From positions 1 to 64,000 of the forward strand of contig JBLMZA010000129.1 of NCBI GenBank assembly GCA_050258555.1: 64,000 nucleotides of DNA, in the 5' to 3' direction. Shown piece after piece: positions 1 through 7,759 of the stretch. The position numbers were made by a program, and so were the translations under genes. Each line of letters begins with the position of its first letter. The first letter of the stretch is position 1. Under the pieces are notes generated by a model, which worked only from the letters and a program-made list of their open reading frames with translations, made no database searches and had not been told where the DNA came from. Source of the stretch: CAISDA01 sp050258555. Its GTDB lineage: Bacteria > Bacteroidota > Ignavibacteria > UBA10030 > UBA8401.

Positions 1-1311
1 GAGGTTGGATGAAGCCATCCAACTTTGGCGAAATAATGTCGCGAGTTCGGTCCCACAACAAAAGGGGTTCCATAGCGCTCGACTGCTTGTGGACCGAACG
101 AGCGGTTGGGTCATGTCGGTCGGCTTTTGGGAGACACCTTCCGCCATCCGTTCGGCTGCCTTCTGCAGTTCCTCCTTCGAGCAGGCATAGGAAAGGCGGA
201 TATTGTTTTTGGCGCCGAACCCGCTTCCGGGCACGGTCACCACGCGGCATTCCTCGAGCAGAAACTGCGTCACATCGTCGCCGCTTCTGATCTTCTTTCC
301 GTTGAAGGATGCGCCGTAGAGCGCGCTCACATTCGGGAAAAGATAGAAGGCGCCGTGGGGCTTCGTGCACGCGAGGCCCTCCATCTGCTGGAGCGCGCGG
401 AGCATGAAGTCGCGCCGGCTCCTGAATTCGGCCGTCATCAGGTGGACTTCCTCCTCGGGGCCGGAGATGGCCGCGGCGGCCGCGCGCTGCGAGATCGAGC
501 AGGGAGCACTCGTGACCTGGCTCTGCACTTTCTCGGCCGCTTCCACAATCGGCTTTGCGGCGGCAAGATAGCCGATGCGCCACCCGGTCATCGAATACGC
601 CTTCGAGACGCCGTTGACGGTGATGACAAGATCCTTGATCATCGGAATCGAGCCGAGGCTGAAATGCTTCGCGCCGTCATAGATGACCTTCTCATAAATC
701 TCATCGGCAATCACATAGATGCCGGTCGTGCGGACGATCTCGCCGATCGCCTCGAGCTCCTGCTGCGTGTAGACCGAGCCCGTCGGATTGGAGGGGGAGC
801 AGAGAATCAGCGCCTTGGTCTTTCGGGTGATCGCCCGTTTGAGCTGCGACGGGGTGATCTTGAAATCGGTCTTTTCCGTCGTCCTGACGATGACCGGAAC
901 GGCGTCGACGAGCTTGACCGCTTCGGGATAGCTGACCCAGTAGGGAGACGGGACGATCACTTCATCGTTCTTGTTGCAGATCGCCTGCAGCGCATTGAAG
1001 ATCGAATGCTTCGCGCCGTTCGAGACGAGGATCTGCGAGGGTTCGACGAAGATCTGATTATCGCGCCGCAGCTTGTCGGCGATGGCCGAGCGCAGTTCCA
1101 GGATGCCGGCATTGACCGTATACTTCGTGAAGTTCTCCTCGATCGCCTGCATGGCGGCGCGCTTGATGTGCGCGGGCGTCGGGAAATCGGGCTCTCCGGC
1201 GGTGAGGCTCACGACGTCGATGCCGTCGGCCTTCATCTGTTTGGCGATGGCCGTAAGCGCGAGCGTCTGCGATGCTTCGGCGTTGGCGACTTTCTTTGAT
1301 AACGATTTCAC
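1..1311 (-). CDS. aspC: Aspartate aminotransferase (class I/II PLP-dependent), 3' end disrupted
   Basis: This transfers the amino group between aspartate and 2-oxoglutarate in the cytoplasm, with PLP as cofactor. The likely start is the GTG at 1311-1309, preceded by AAGGA. The N-terminus (MKSLSKKVANAEASQTLALT) and 'SLTAGEPDFPTPAHIK' are typical of the Bacillus/Thermus-type (I-gamma) enzymes. The PLP lysine lies in 'VSKAYSMTGWRIGY' near 570-610. The protein keeps family-like sequence to '...RLSYACSKEELQKAAERMAEG' near position 140, about 390 residues, which is the normal family length. The frame then continues without a stop to the window edge through sequence that instead encodes the ABM fragment on the other strand. 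The true C-terminus and stop are therefore missing. The gene is last in the minus-strand housekeeping run, 20 bp after coaD. Confidence 0.9.
   Translation of the reverse strand, partial: MKSLSKKVANAEASQTLALTAIAKQMKADGIDVVSLTAGEPDFPTPAHIKRAAMQAIEENFTKYTVNAGILELRSAIADKLRRDNQIFVEPSQILVSNGAKHSIFNALQAICNKNDEVIVPSPYWVSYPEAVKLVDAVPVIVRTTEKTDFKITPSQLKRAITRKTKALILCSPSNPTGSVYTQQELEAIGEIVRTTGIYVIADEIYEKVIYDGAKHFSLGSIPMIKDLVITVNGVSKAYSMTGWRIGYLAAAKPIVEAAEKVQSQVTSAPCSISQRAAAAAISGPEEEVHLMTAEFRSRRDFMLRALQQMEGLACTKPHGAFYLFPNVSALYGASFNGKKIRSGDDVTQFLLEECRVVTVPGSGFGAKNNIRLSYACSKEELQKAAERMAEGVSQKPTDMTQPLVRSTSSRALWNPFCCGTELATLFRQSWMASSNL
2..139 (+). CDS. ABM-domain (antibiotic biosynthesis monooxygenase-like) protein, internal fragment
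   Basis: The frame is open from the window edge and reads as the C-terminal half of a small ABM-fold (dimeric alpha+beta barrel) protein. It has a pattern typical of these domains: 'QQKGFHSARLLVDRTSG' followed by 'VMSVGFWET'. After the ET (about 134-139) the similarity stops and the frame runs antisense through the aspartate aminotransferase gene to a TAG at 188-190. No start codon is present. The fragment appears to be a real coding piece that does not belong next to its neighbour, and the join may be an assembly chimera. Function cannot be narrowed beyond the fold. Confidence 0.4.
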
Positions 1312-1331
1312 TGGGGCGATAATCCTTCGAT

Positions 1332-1826
1332 TTATGGGTGAGGAAAAAGGAGTCTCATTTTGTTATAGACACATTCCGGAACGAATTCCTTGTAGTCGCC
1401 CTGGAACCGGGCGAGCTCACGGACGATGCTGCTGTTGAGATACGTATAGCGCTCGTGCGGCATGAGAAAGACCGTGGCGATCTCGGGCGCCTGATTGCGG
1501 TTCATGAGCGCCATCTGGAACTCGTATTCGAAATCGGAAATGGCGCGCAGTCCGCGGATGAGTGCCACGGCGTTGTTCTTCCGGGCGAAATCGACCAGCA
1601 GCCCGTCGAAGCGCATCACCGAGGCGTTCGTGTACCGGTGCTCGCGGATGATCTCTTCGATCAGCTCGACGCGCTCATCGGCCGTAAAGAGCGTCGTCTT
1701 CTGCGAATTGTTCGCGACCGTCACGATCACGCGGTCGAAGAGGTCGAGCGCGCGCTCGAGGATGTCGAGGTGGCCGTTTGTGACCGGATCAAATGTTCCC
1801 GGGTAGAGTGCTGTCTTCATGTGCAT
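1332..1826 (-). CDS. coaD: Phosphopantetheine adenylyltransferase
   Basis: This catalyses the penultimate step of coenzyme A synthesis, joining 4'-phosphopantetheine and ATP to give dephospho-CoA. It is a cytoplasmic nucleotidyltransferase. The N-terminal 'ALYPGTFDPVTNGHLDIL' carries the TxGH-like ATP-binding motif, and 'YTYLNSSIVRELA' near residue 130 is the conserved ISSxxxR-type motif. At 164 residues it has the normal family length. Two in-frame ATGs lie two codons apart (1826 and 1820). The second gives the common 'MKTALYPGTFDP' start and may be the real one. Its 5' end overlaps the end of rsmD by about 35 bases, which implies translational coupling; the rsmD-coaD pairing is frequent in bacteria. 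Confidence 0.97.
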   Translation of the reverse strand: MHMKTALYPGTFDPVTNGHLDILERALDLFDRVIVTVANNSQKTTLFTADERVELIEEIIREHRYTNASVMRFDGLLVDFARKNNAVALIRGLRAISDFEYEFQMALMNRNQAPEIATVFLMPHERYTYLNSSIVRELARFQGDYKEFVPECVYNKMRLLFPHP

Positions 1827-2364
1827 GTGTAAAATACGTCACCGCCGTGCGGCCGTACGTGCGTTCCACGAGCACGCGGCAGAGCGGCGAATGATCAAAT
1901 TGGTGATGCGCCGGATGTTCAATGACCAGGATGCCTTCGGGAGCGACGACGCCGGAGGCGAAAATTTTTCCCGGCAGCTGCGACAATGTCGCAATGGCAT
2001 AGGGCGGGTCGGCAAAGACGACCGCATACTGCCGGCGCGGAACAGCAAGGAACTGGTCGACCGATCCGAAGACGAGCGTCGCATCGGCTTCCGCCTTGAT
2101 GAGCCGGATATTGGCTTCCAGAAATCCGTAGGCCTTCCGGTCAAATTCCACGAATGTCGCATGGACGGCGCCGCGGCTCAGGGCTTCGATGCCGACCGAA
2201 CCGCTGCCGGCATACAGGTCGAGCACGGAAGCCGTGCGCCAGTCGACTCTGGTCTGGAGCGTATTGAAGATGGCGCTTTTTACGCGGTCTGTGGCCGGTC
2301 TCACCGAAAGATCCGTCACGGTCGAAAGCCGGCGTCCTTTGTATTTTCCTGCAATAACACGCAT
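1789..2364 (-). CDS. rsmD: 16S rRNA (guanine(966)-N(2))-methyltransferase
   Basis: This S-adenosylmethionine-dependent enzyme methylates G966 of 16S rRNA during 30S assembly. 'MRVIAGKYKGRRL' is the characteristic RsmD N-terminus. 'VRPATDRVKSAIFNTL' follows, then motif I 'VLDLYAGSGSVGIEAL' (about residues 47-62), and the amino-methylating motif 'DPPY' is near residue 120. The 191-residue length is normal. It overlaps coaD downstream, and the PilM-like gene ends 5 bp upstream of its start, so these belong to one transcription unit. Confidence 0.96.
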   Translation of the reverse strand: MRVIAGKYKGRRLSTVTDLSVRPATDRVKSAIFNTLQTRVDWRTASVLDLYAGSGSVGIEALSRGAVHATFVEFDRKAYGFLEANIRLIKAEADATLVFGSVDQFLAVPRRQYAVVFADPPYAIATLSQLPGKIFASGVVAPEGILVIEHPAHHQFDHSPLCRVLVERTYGRTAVTYFTHAHEDSTLPGNI

Positions 2365-2369
2365 CGTTT

Positions 2370-3299
2370 TTATTCCGTTCTCATGGCCAGCCCGACGGCG
2401 GCGGTGAATTCATGTCGCCGCGCCTTGATGTCGGCCAGGCCCTTGAGGGAGGCCGGAACCATGACGACGCGGAAAGGATCGATGAGCTCCACGGGGATTT
2501 CCAGCGACTGCTTCATCGATTCGCACATCTGATAGCTTGCCGCCGAGCCGTGGAGATAGACCGCGTCGGCATGGGAATCCCGCGCGGCATCATGGATGAT
2601 GCGCAGATCGTCGCCCGTGAATGACCGCACCTGCACATCGACGGTCTGCCCGGCCACAAGCGTGCTCGATGTGAGCCCGTGATCATCCATGCCGATCACG
2701 AGCGAGCGCTGTTCGCGCGCGGCCGGGTAATTGGCCGTGAACGCGTTCTCGGCACAGAAATGCTGGACATCGAGAATGGCGAACGCGGCCGAAAGATGCG
2801 AGGCCGTATGTTCAAGAAACGTCATGAGATTGCGCCGGACGCCGACGATGACCGAGCGCGCCGTCTCCCGCTTCGATCGCTCATCGGGGGAAAGCTCGTG
2901 CGCAATGAGCGCGTGCGACGTCTCCGTGGCATCGCTGTCGAAGTGGCGGAGCTCCCACAGCGCCTGATGCATGCGGCCTGTCTGGTCGAGCGAAGAATCC
3001 ATCGGTATGCTCTGCAGCATGAGCATGCTCGTGTTGAGCCCGAATGAGAGTTTTTTCGATTCGGCGCCGATTTTTTTCAAAAAGCTTCCGAGCTCTCCGG
3101 CAAACGACTTTTCCCTGGTCCTGGCGCCGCGGTCAGAGAGCGAGGACTGGTTTTCGAAATTCGTCTGCGATTCGAACGAGCCGGCCGCGTTCACGACATA
3201 GCCTTTCATCGTGTGTGTGAGCTCGACGGCAGTCACATGCGACCGCTCGAGGATGACGGCGATATGGCGGTCCTGATTTTTTTTGAAGGCGGTGAGCAT
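2370..3299 (-). CDS. PilM-like actin-fold protein with degenerate nucleotide site
   Basis: A 309-residue protein without signal peptide or membrane segment. The beginning ('DRHIAVILERSHVTAVEL'), the central 'SLVIGMDDHGLTSSTLV' and the end ('HEFTAAVGLAMRTE') match the layout of the type IV pilus assembly protein PilM and other actin/HSP70-fold proteins. The usual first phosphate loop (DxGxxxxK-type) is replaced by 'VILERSHVTA', so ATP binding is doubtful. No pilN, pilO or pilQ follows. Instead it lies between a comEA-like gene and rsmD in the housekeeping run. The fold assignment is inference; the cellular role is unknown. Confidence 0.5.
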   Translation of the reverse strand: MLTAFKKNQDRHIAVILERSHVTAVELTHTMKGYVVNAAGSFESQTNFENQSSLSDRGARTREKSFAGELGSFLKKIGAESKKLSFGLNTSMLMLQSIPMDSSLDQTGRMHQALWELRHFDSDATETSHALIAHELSPDERSKRETARSVIVGVRRNLMTFLEHTASHLSAAFAILDVQHFCAENAFTANYPAAREQRSLVIGMDDHGLTSSTLVAGQTVDVQVRSFTGDDLRIIHDAARDSHADAVYLHGSAASYQMCESMKQSLEIPVELIDPFRVVMVPASLKGLADIKARRHEFTAAVGLAMRTE

Positions 3300-3353
3300 G
3301 TGGTCTGTGGTGTTAAAAAAATATTGTTTCGCTTTTTTATCGCTGATCGGTTT

Positions 3354-3806
3354 TTACGGCCGCACGGCGGCGCGGGGCTTCACCGTGACGGCGCTCCGCA
3401 GCTTCTCGAATTTTTTTGCGCCGATGCCGCGCACCCGCTTCAGCTCGTCGACCGTGCGGAAGCCGCCCGGATGCGCGCGCCTGTAGGCGATGATGCGGGA
3501 AGCCATCGAGTCGCCGATGCCGGGCAGACGCATCAGCTCGGCGCGGCCGGCGCGGTTGAGATCGACCGGCATCGCTGCCGGTTCGGATCTCGTCATGACA
3601 GGTCCGGCCGCCGAGCGTGCCGCAAAGACGGAATCCGTTTGCCGGTAGTCGAAGGCCGCTTCCGGATGCCGCGTGCTCTCGGTCGTTGAGCGGTAGAGCT
3701 TCAAAGCGGCGCCTGCCACGAAGACAACGGAAAGAAAAAAGAAGATCCGCTGTTCATTCCGTGTGAATGTGAAGAGCTCGCGCACTTTCTTCCATGCATG
3801 CATCAT
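3354..3806 (-). CDS. ComEA-like helix-hairpin-helix protein
   Basis: A 150-residue protein with one N-terminal membrane segment ('IFFFLSVVFVAGAALKLY', about residues 21-38), a loose linker of about 40 residues, and a C-terminal double helix-hairpin-helix DNA-binding domain. The two hairpins are 'VDLNRAGRAELMRLPGIGD' and 'FRTVDELKRVRGIGAKKFEK', with the GIG turns that contact the DNA backbone. This is the layout of ComEA, the periplasmic DNA receptor of natural transformation. It lies upstream of the PilM-like gene on the same strand. No other competence gene is visible, so a DNA-uptake role is inferred from the family. Confidence 0.8.
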   Translation of the reverse strand: MMHAWKKVRELFTFTRNEQRIFFFLSVVFVAGAALKLYRSTTESTRHPEAAFDYRQTDSVFAARSAAGPVMTRSEPAAMPVDLNRAGRAELMRLPGIGDSMASRIIAYRRAHPGGFRTVDELKRVRGIGAKKFEKLRSAVTVKPRAAVRP

Positions 3807-3853
3807 GGGTCCGGCCCCGGGGCTGCCTGTGTGCCGCTCGACCTGCTCTATGA

Positions 3854-5014
3854 TTATGAGAACACGCTTTTCATCTTATCGAAGAAGCTCTTGTTCTTGC
3901 TTTTTTCCTCATCCGTGGGGATGATATGTTCGCTTGCGGCCAATTGCTTCAGGAGATCCTTCTCCTTCGAGTTCAATTTCGACGGCACCCAGATCTGTAT
4001 GCGGATGAGCTGATCGCCGCGGCCGTACGAGTTCAGATGCGGGATGCCTTTTTCCTTCATCCGGAGCATCTTGCCCGGCAGTGTGCCGGGTTCGATCTTG
4101 ATTTTCGCATGCCCGGTCAGCGTCGGCACTTCGAGATCGGCGCCGAGCGCCGCTTCGGGAAAGCTGATGAGCGCATTGAAGATCACATCGTCCCCGTTGC
4201 GCACGAAGCTGTCATGCCGCAGTTCCTCGAATTCCACGATGATGTCGCCTGCGGGACCGCCGCGCCTGCCGGCATTGCCCTGGCCCTGGAGCGTGAGATA
4301 GTTGCCTTCCGAGACGCCCGCGGGGACCTGGATTTTAATCGTCGATTCTCCGTGCTCGCGGCCCTCGCCCTCGCACGTCGTGCACTGATCCTTGATCACC
4401 GTGCCGGTGCCGCCGCAATGGGCGCACGTCGAGATGTTCACGAACTGCCCGAACATCGAGCGCGACACCTGCCGGAGCTCTCCGGTGCCGTTGCAGTGCG
4501 GGCACGTCGTTTTCGAGCTTCCGGGCTTGGCGCCCGAACCGCTGCACACCGAGCAGGTCTTCCACTTCTTGACCTTGATTTTCTTTTCCGTGCCCGATGC
4601 GATTTCTTCGAGCGTGAGCTTGAGCCTGATCCGGAGATCGGAGCCCGGCTGCCCGACATCGCGCCGGCGCTGCTGGTGGCGCTGCGCGCCGCCGAACATT
4701 TCCTCGAAGATCGAACCGCCGCCGAAGATGTCTCCGAAGCTCGAGAAGATGTCGTTCACATTCTGATAGCTCCGGAAATCAGTGCCGCGCATGCCTTCAT
4801 GCCCGTACTGGTCGTAGCGGGCGCGCTTCTGCGGATCGCTCAGCGCCTCGTAGGCCTCGGCGCCCTCCTTGAACTTCTCTTCGGCTTCCTTGTTGTCCGG
4901 ATTTCTGTCCGGGTGGTACTGCAGCGCGAGCTTGCGGTAGGCCTTCTTGATCTCCTCGGGCGAGGCATTGCGGCTCACGCCGAGCACTTCATAAAAATCT
5001 CGTTTTGTTGCCAT
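3854..5014 (-). CDS. dnaJ: Chaperone protein DnaJ
   Basis: Hsp40 co-chaperone that delivers unfolded clients to DnaK and stimulates its ATPase. The 386-residue protein has the full type I order. The J-domain is at residues 4-70, with the essential HPD in 'LQYHPDRNP'. A Gly/Phe-rich stretch follows ('[17 protein letters not shown]'). Then come four CxxCxGxG zinc repeats ([32 protein letters not shown]), and finally the substrate-binding C-terminal domains with '[12 protein letters not shown]'. It lies 35 bp after grpE. DnaK itself is not in this window, so the hrcA-grpE-dnaJ order without dnaK is notable. Confidence 0.98.
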   Translation of the reverse strand: MATKRDFYEVLGVSRNASPEEIKKAYRKLALQYHPDRNPDNKEAEEKFKEGAEAYEALSDPQKRARYDQYGHEGMRGTDFRSYQNVNDIFSSFGDIFGGGSIFEEMFGGAQRHQQRRRDVGQPGSDLRIRLKLTLEEIASGTEKKIKVKKWKTCSVCSGSGAKPGSSKTTCPHCNGTGELRQVSRSMFGQFVNISTCAHCGGTGTVIKDQCTTCEGEGREHGESTIKIQVPAGVSEGNYLTLQGQGNAGRRGGPAGDIIVEFEELRHDSFVRNGDDVIFNALISFPEAALGADLEVPTLTGHAKIKIEPGTLPGKMLRMKEKGIPHLNSYGRGDQLIRIQIWVPSKLNSKEKDLLKQLAASEHIIPTDEEKSKNKSFFDKMKSVFS

Positions 5015-5049
5015 GTGATAATAGAATTAGAATCCGTTGTGATTCAGGG

Positions 5050-5634
5050 TTAATCGATTTCCGATGGAGATGAAGGCTTCTCGGTGTCATTCGGCGCCTC
5101 GGAGGCGACGATCACTTTTGCGTGGCGTATGACTTTGTCGTGAAGCATGTAGCCTTTTTCGACTTCTTCGACGATCGTATGCGCCGGCACGTCGGAACGC
5201 GGTACCTGCAGCAGCGCGTCATGGAAGTCGACGTTGAATTCCTTGCCGATGCTTTCGATCGGCTTCAGGCCCTGCGCCTGCAGCACCTTCAGGAACTTGG
5301 CGGCGATCATCTCGATGCCCTTGTAGAACGGATCCTCGCCGATCGAATCCTTTCCCGTCTTGAGCGAGCGGTGAAAATCATCGAGCACCGGCAGAAGCTG
5401 GGCGATGACATTTTCGCTGGCGTATTTGGTGAATGTCAGGAAATCGTTTTCGGTGCGGCGCTTGTAGTTGTCGAATTCTGCGGCTTTGCGGAGCAGCTGA
5501 TCCTTGAGCTGCGCCACCTGCGCTTCCAGTTCCGCCTGACGGGCGGCAAGCGCATCGTTCTGCGCCTGTGTGTCGGAAGCGCCGGCTTGAGCGCCTTGTT
5601 CCGGAGTCAGCTGAGGTTCCTGTGTCTGGTCCAT
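5050..5634 (-). CDS. grpE: Nucleotide exchange factor GrpE
   Basis: GrpE releases ADP from DnaK and so resets the Hsp70 cycle. The 194-residue protein has a low-complexity acidic/Gln-rich N-terminus and a long helix (roughly residues 25-85: 'LAARQAELEAQVAQLKDQLL', then 'AAEFDNYKRRTENDFLTF'), which forms the GrpE dimer stalk. The C-terminal beta domain carries the signature 'VDFHDALLQVPRSDVPAHTI' and 'EVEKGYMLHDKVIRHAKVIV'. It is the middle gene of hrcA-grpE-dnaJ, after a 121-bp spacer that contains a small hairpin. Confidence 0.97.
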   Translation of the reverse strand: MDQTQEPQLTPEQGAQAGASDTQAQNDALAARQAELEAQVAQLKDQLLRKAAEFDNYKRRTENDFLTFTKYASENVIAQLLPVLDDFHRSLKTGKDSIGEDPFYKGIEMIAAKFLKVLQAQGLKPIESIGKEFNVDFHDALLQVPRSDVPAHTIVEEVEKGYMLHDKVIRHAKVIVASEAPNDTEKPSSPSEID

Positions 5635-5665
5635 GTGGAGTCTTTATATTCGTTGAAAAATAAGT

Positions 5666-5688
5666 GTGAGGATCTTGCGGACCCTCAC
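5666..5688 (-). other. Small stem-loop in the hrcA-grpE spacer
   Basis: GTGAGG (5666-5671) pairs with CCTCAC (5683-5688) around an 11-base loop, 31 bases before the grpE start on the minus strand. There is no following U-run, so it is not an intrinsic terminator. It also lacks the CIRCE sequence. It could act as a processing or mRNA-stability element between hrcA and grpE. Confidence 0.35.
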
Positions 5689-5755
5689 GCTTGTATCGCA
5701 TCATATGTATGGGATGTTCTGCGGCCGCCGGAAGCGGTCGTGCGTGTTTCCTGTG

Positions 5756-6787
5756 TCAGGCCGAGAACATGCCTGAAATCGTCTTGGCCACGTAATCGAC
5801 CAGCGGTATCATCTTCGAATAGTTCATGCGCTTGGTGCCGATGATGCCGACCGAGCCCGTGCTCGAGCCGACGCTGTATGTCGATGTGACGATCGAATAC
5901 TCCTTCAGCTGCGTGATGGCGTTTTCATGACCGATCGAAACGGCAATGACGCCGTCCTTCGTCTCCGTCTTTTCGAGCACGTGCACGATCATGTCTTCAT
6001 TTTCCAGAAGCTCGATCACGCTTCTGTACTGATCGGCGTGCTCGAATTCCGGCTGCGAAAGAATCCCGCTTGTCCCGCCGATATGCACCTTCTCGATCGT
6101 GCGCTGTTCGTCGAAGAGCTTGTCGACCGAATCGATAAAGAGCCGGATGAGCCCGGTCTCCTCATCGCGCATGTCCTGCATCCGGTCATGGAGCGTCGAG
6201 CGGATCTCGGCCAACAGCAGGCCGGAGAGCCGTTCGTTGAGCATGCGGCTCACATCTTCGAGCTTTGTGCGGGGGATCTCCGTGCTCACTTCCATCGTGA
6301 TCGTCTTGAGGAGTCCCGAGCGGATCGAGATCACCACCAGGATGCGCGTGCCGCTCAGGGGCACAAGCTCGAGCTTGTCCAAGATGCCCGTATTGAGCCT
6401 CGGGGCCGAGACGACGCCGAGCTGATGCGAAATGGCGCCGATCAACTTCGAGGTGAGCCGGAAGAGATTCTCCTGGTCGATGCCCGACTGCAGCTGCGAC
6501 TGGATGATCGAACGGTCCTCGTCCGAGAGCTTTTCGATTTCCATGAGCGAATCGACATAGAACCGGTACCCCTTGTCGGTCGGCACGCGGCCGCTCGATG
6601 TGTGGGGATGGCCGATGTAGCCCAAATCCTCCAGATCGGACATGACGTTTCGCACCGTCGCCGGCGAGAGTCCGATGCCGTGCTGCTTGGCAATGTATCG
6701 GGAGCCGACCGGCGTCGCCGTCTGGATGAAGCTGTAGATGATGCTTCGCAGGATCGTTCGTTCACGATCGTTCAGTTGTTCCTGCAT
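5756..6787 (-). CDS. hrcA: Heat-inducible transcription repressor HrcA
   Basis: HrcA represses class I heat-shock genes by binding the CIRCE inverted repeat. The N-terminus 'LNDRERTILRSIIYSFIQTA' followed by 'PVGSRYIAKQHGIGLSPATV' is the winged-helix DNA-binding domain. 'LEDLGYIGHPHTSSGRVPTD' is the most conserved HrcA block, and 'VGIIGTKRMNYSKMIPLVDY' near the end is the C-terminal signature. The ATG at 6787 is preferred because it gives the usual family N-terminus (343 aa). An in-frame TTG at 6829 would add 14 residues. No CIRCE palindrome is visible upstream of hrcA, grpE or dnaJ here. The receiver gene ends 6 bp before the TTG and is probably co-transcribed. Confidence 0.96.
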   Translation of the reverse strand: MQEQLNDRERTILRSIIYSFIQTATPVGSRYIAKQHGIGLSPATVRNVMSDLEDLGYIGHPHTSSGRVPTDKGYRFYVDSLMEIEKLSDEDRSIIQSQLQSGIDQENLFRLTSKLIGAISHQLGVVSAPRLNTGILDKLELVPLSGTRILVVISIRSGLLKTITMEVSTEIPRTKLEDVSRMLNERLSGLLLAEIRSTLHDRMQDMRDEETGLIRLFIDSVDKLFDEQRTIEKVHIGGTSGILSQPEFEHADQYRSVIELLENEDMIVHVLEKTETKDGVIAVSIGHENAITQLKEYSIVTSTYSVGSSTGSVGIIGTKRMNYSKMIPLVDYVAKTISGMFSA

Positions 6788-6835
6788 AAATACTTTCGAA
6801 TAGCGCTTTTTGTGAATCTGATAGAGCAATAAAAA

Positions 6836-7669
6836 TTACAAATTTTTAGCACGGTTGTCAAGAAACGCGTCGCCGGCGCCTTTGGGGGGCGGCATCGGCA
6901 CGGCCACGCCCGGCCTCTCGGGAGCAACGGGCGCGATCTGGCCCAGTTTCTGCTCCACCTGCGCGTGAATGTCGATCATCGTCTGGTCGCCCGCGTATTT
7001 CGTGTAGACCACATCGGACAACTCGACGAGCGAACGCACGATCGCTTCGATCACCGACGACTGCTTCCGCAGATCGGTGATGAGCTGCAGAACGGGCAAG
7101 GCCGTTTCCTCGTCGAGCATCTTTTTGATGTGCCGCTCGGCAATCGAGGAGCGCAGCATGACGATGGCCAGCGAGTTATTGACATGATGCGCAATCGTGC
7201 GCACCGTGGTCTGAAACATCTGCATGGCACTGCGCTGCTTTTCCTCCTCGATGCGCTGGACGTCCCGGGCTTTGGCTTCCTTTCTGAAGAGATGCCGCTC
7301 ATGGACGCCTTCGATCAGTATCGGGAAATGGCGCAGTTCCAGGCGCTCCTTCCTCGCATAATCGTAGGCGCCCCGCTTCATCGCTTCAATGGCGAGCTCT
7401 TCGCTGCCGTCGGCGGTGAGCATGATGACCGGAGACTCGATACCGGATTCCGTCATCCAGTCGAGAAACGCGAGGCCCGAGATCGCTCCCAGATGGAAAT
7501 CCAGCAGGATGATATCGGGCGCGGACTCCTTCACCAGACGCATGCCGTCTTCGGCCGTATCGGCCAGCGAGACGGAAAACTTTCCGCTTGCCTCCAGATC
7601 CATGGCCAGCACGCGGGAGAAGGCGGTCTCGTCATCGATGATCAGGACAGATAAGCGTGCATCATTCAT
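6836..7669 (-). CDS. Response-regulator receiver protein with an HisKA-like helical tail and no ATPase
   Basis: The receiver domain occupies about residues 5-125: acidic pair DD at 12-13, phospho-acceptor Asp near 57 in 'DIILLDFHLG', and the conserved Lys in 'GAYDYARKERL'. A coiled linker leads to 'VRTIAHHVNNSLAIVMLRSS' (about residue 160), which resembles the H-box helix of histidine kinases. No HATPase domain follows. The tail is instead helical and ends in a Pro-rich stretch. The likely start is the ATG at 7669 ('MNDARLSVLIIDDE'); an upstream ATG at 7714 is in frame. It lies directly ahead of hrcA. It may act as a phosphotransfer or scaffold protein; its partner kinase is not here. Confidence 0.72.
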   Translation of the reverse strand: MNDARLSVLIIDDETAFSRVLAMDLEASGKFSVSLADTAEDGMRLVKESAPDIILLDFHLGAISGLAFLDWMTESGIESPVIMLTADGSEELAIEAMKRGAYDYARKERLELRHFPILIEGVHERHLFRKEAKARDVQRIEEEKQRSAMQMFQTTVRTIAHHVNNSLAIVMLRSSIAERHIKKMLDEETALPVLQLITDLRKQSSVIEAIVRSLVELSDVVYTKYAGDQTMIDIHAQVEQKLGQIAPVAPERPGVAVPMPPPKGAGDAFLDNRAKNL

Positions 7670-7759
7670 GGCGGCCTTTCCCAGTCTCTCTCTGAAAACA
7701 CACGTCTCGGACAAAAAAACGGTCCCTATGGCTTAAAACGCTGAGAAGAGGGGAAAAGT

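Noticed and set aside
106..1299. Long plus-strand open frame across the aspC region
   Set aside because: It is an antisense shadow; the minus strand encodes a clear aminotransferase with a PLP lysine motif. Similar long shadows lie opposite dnaJ, the TonB receptor, the GH2 gene and many others, owing to high GC.
6788..6860. TTAGCAC near hrcA as a possible half of CIRCE
   Set aside because: It lies within the end of the receiver gene and no GAGTGCTAA arm follows at the 9-base spacing.
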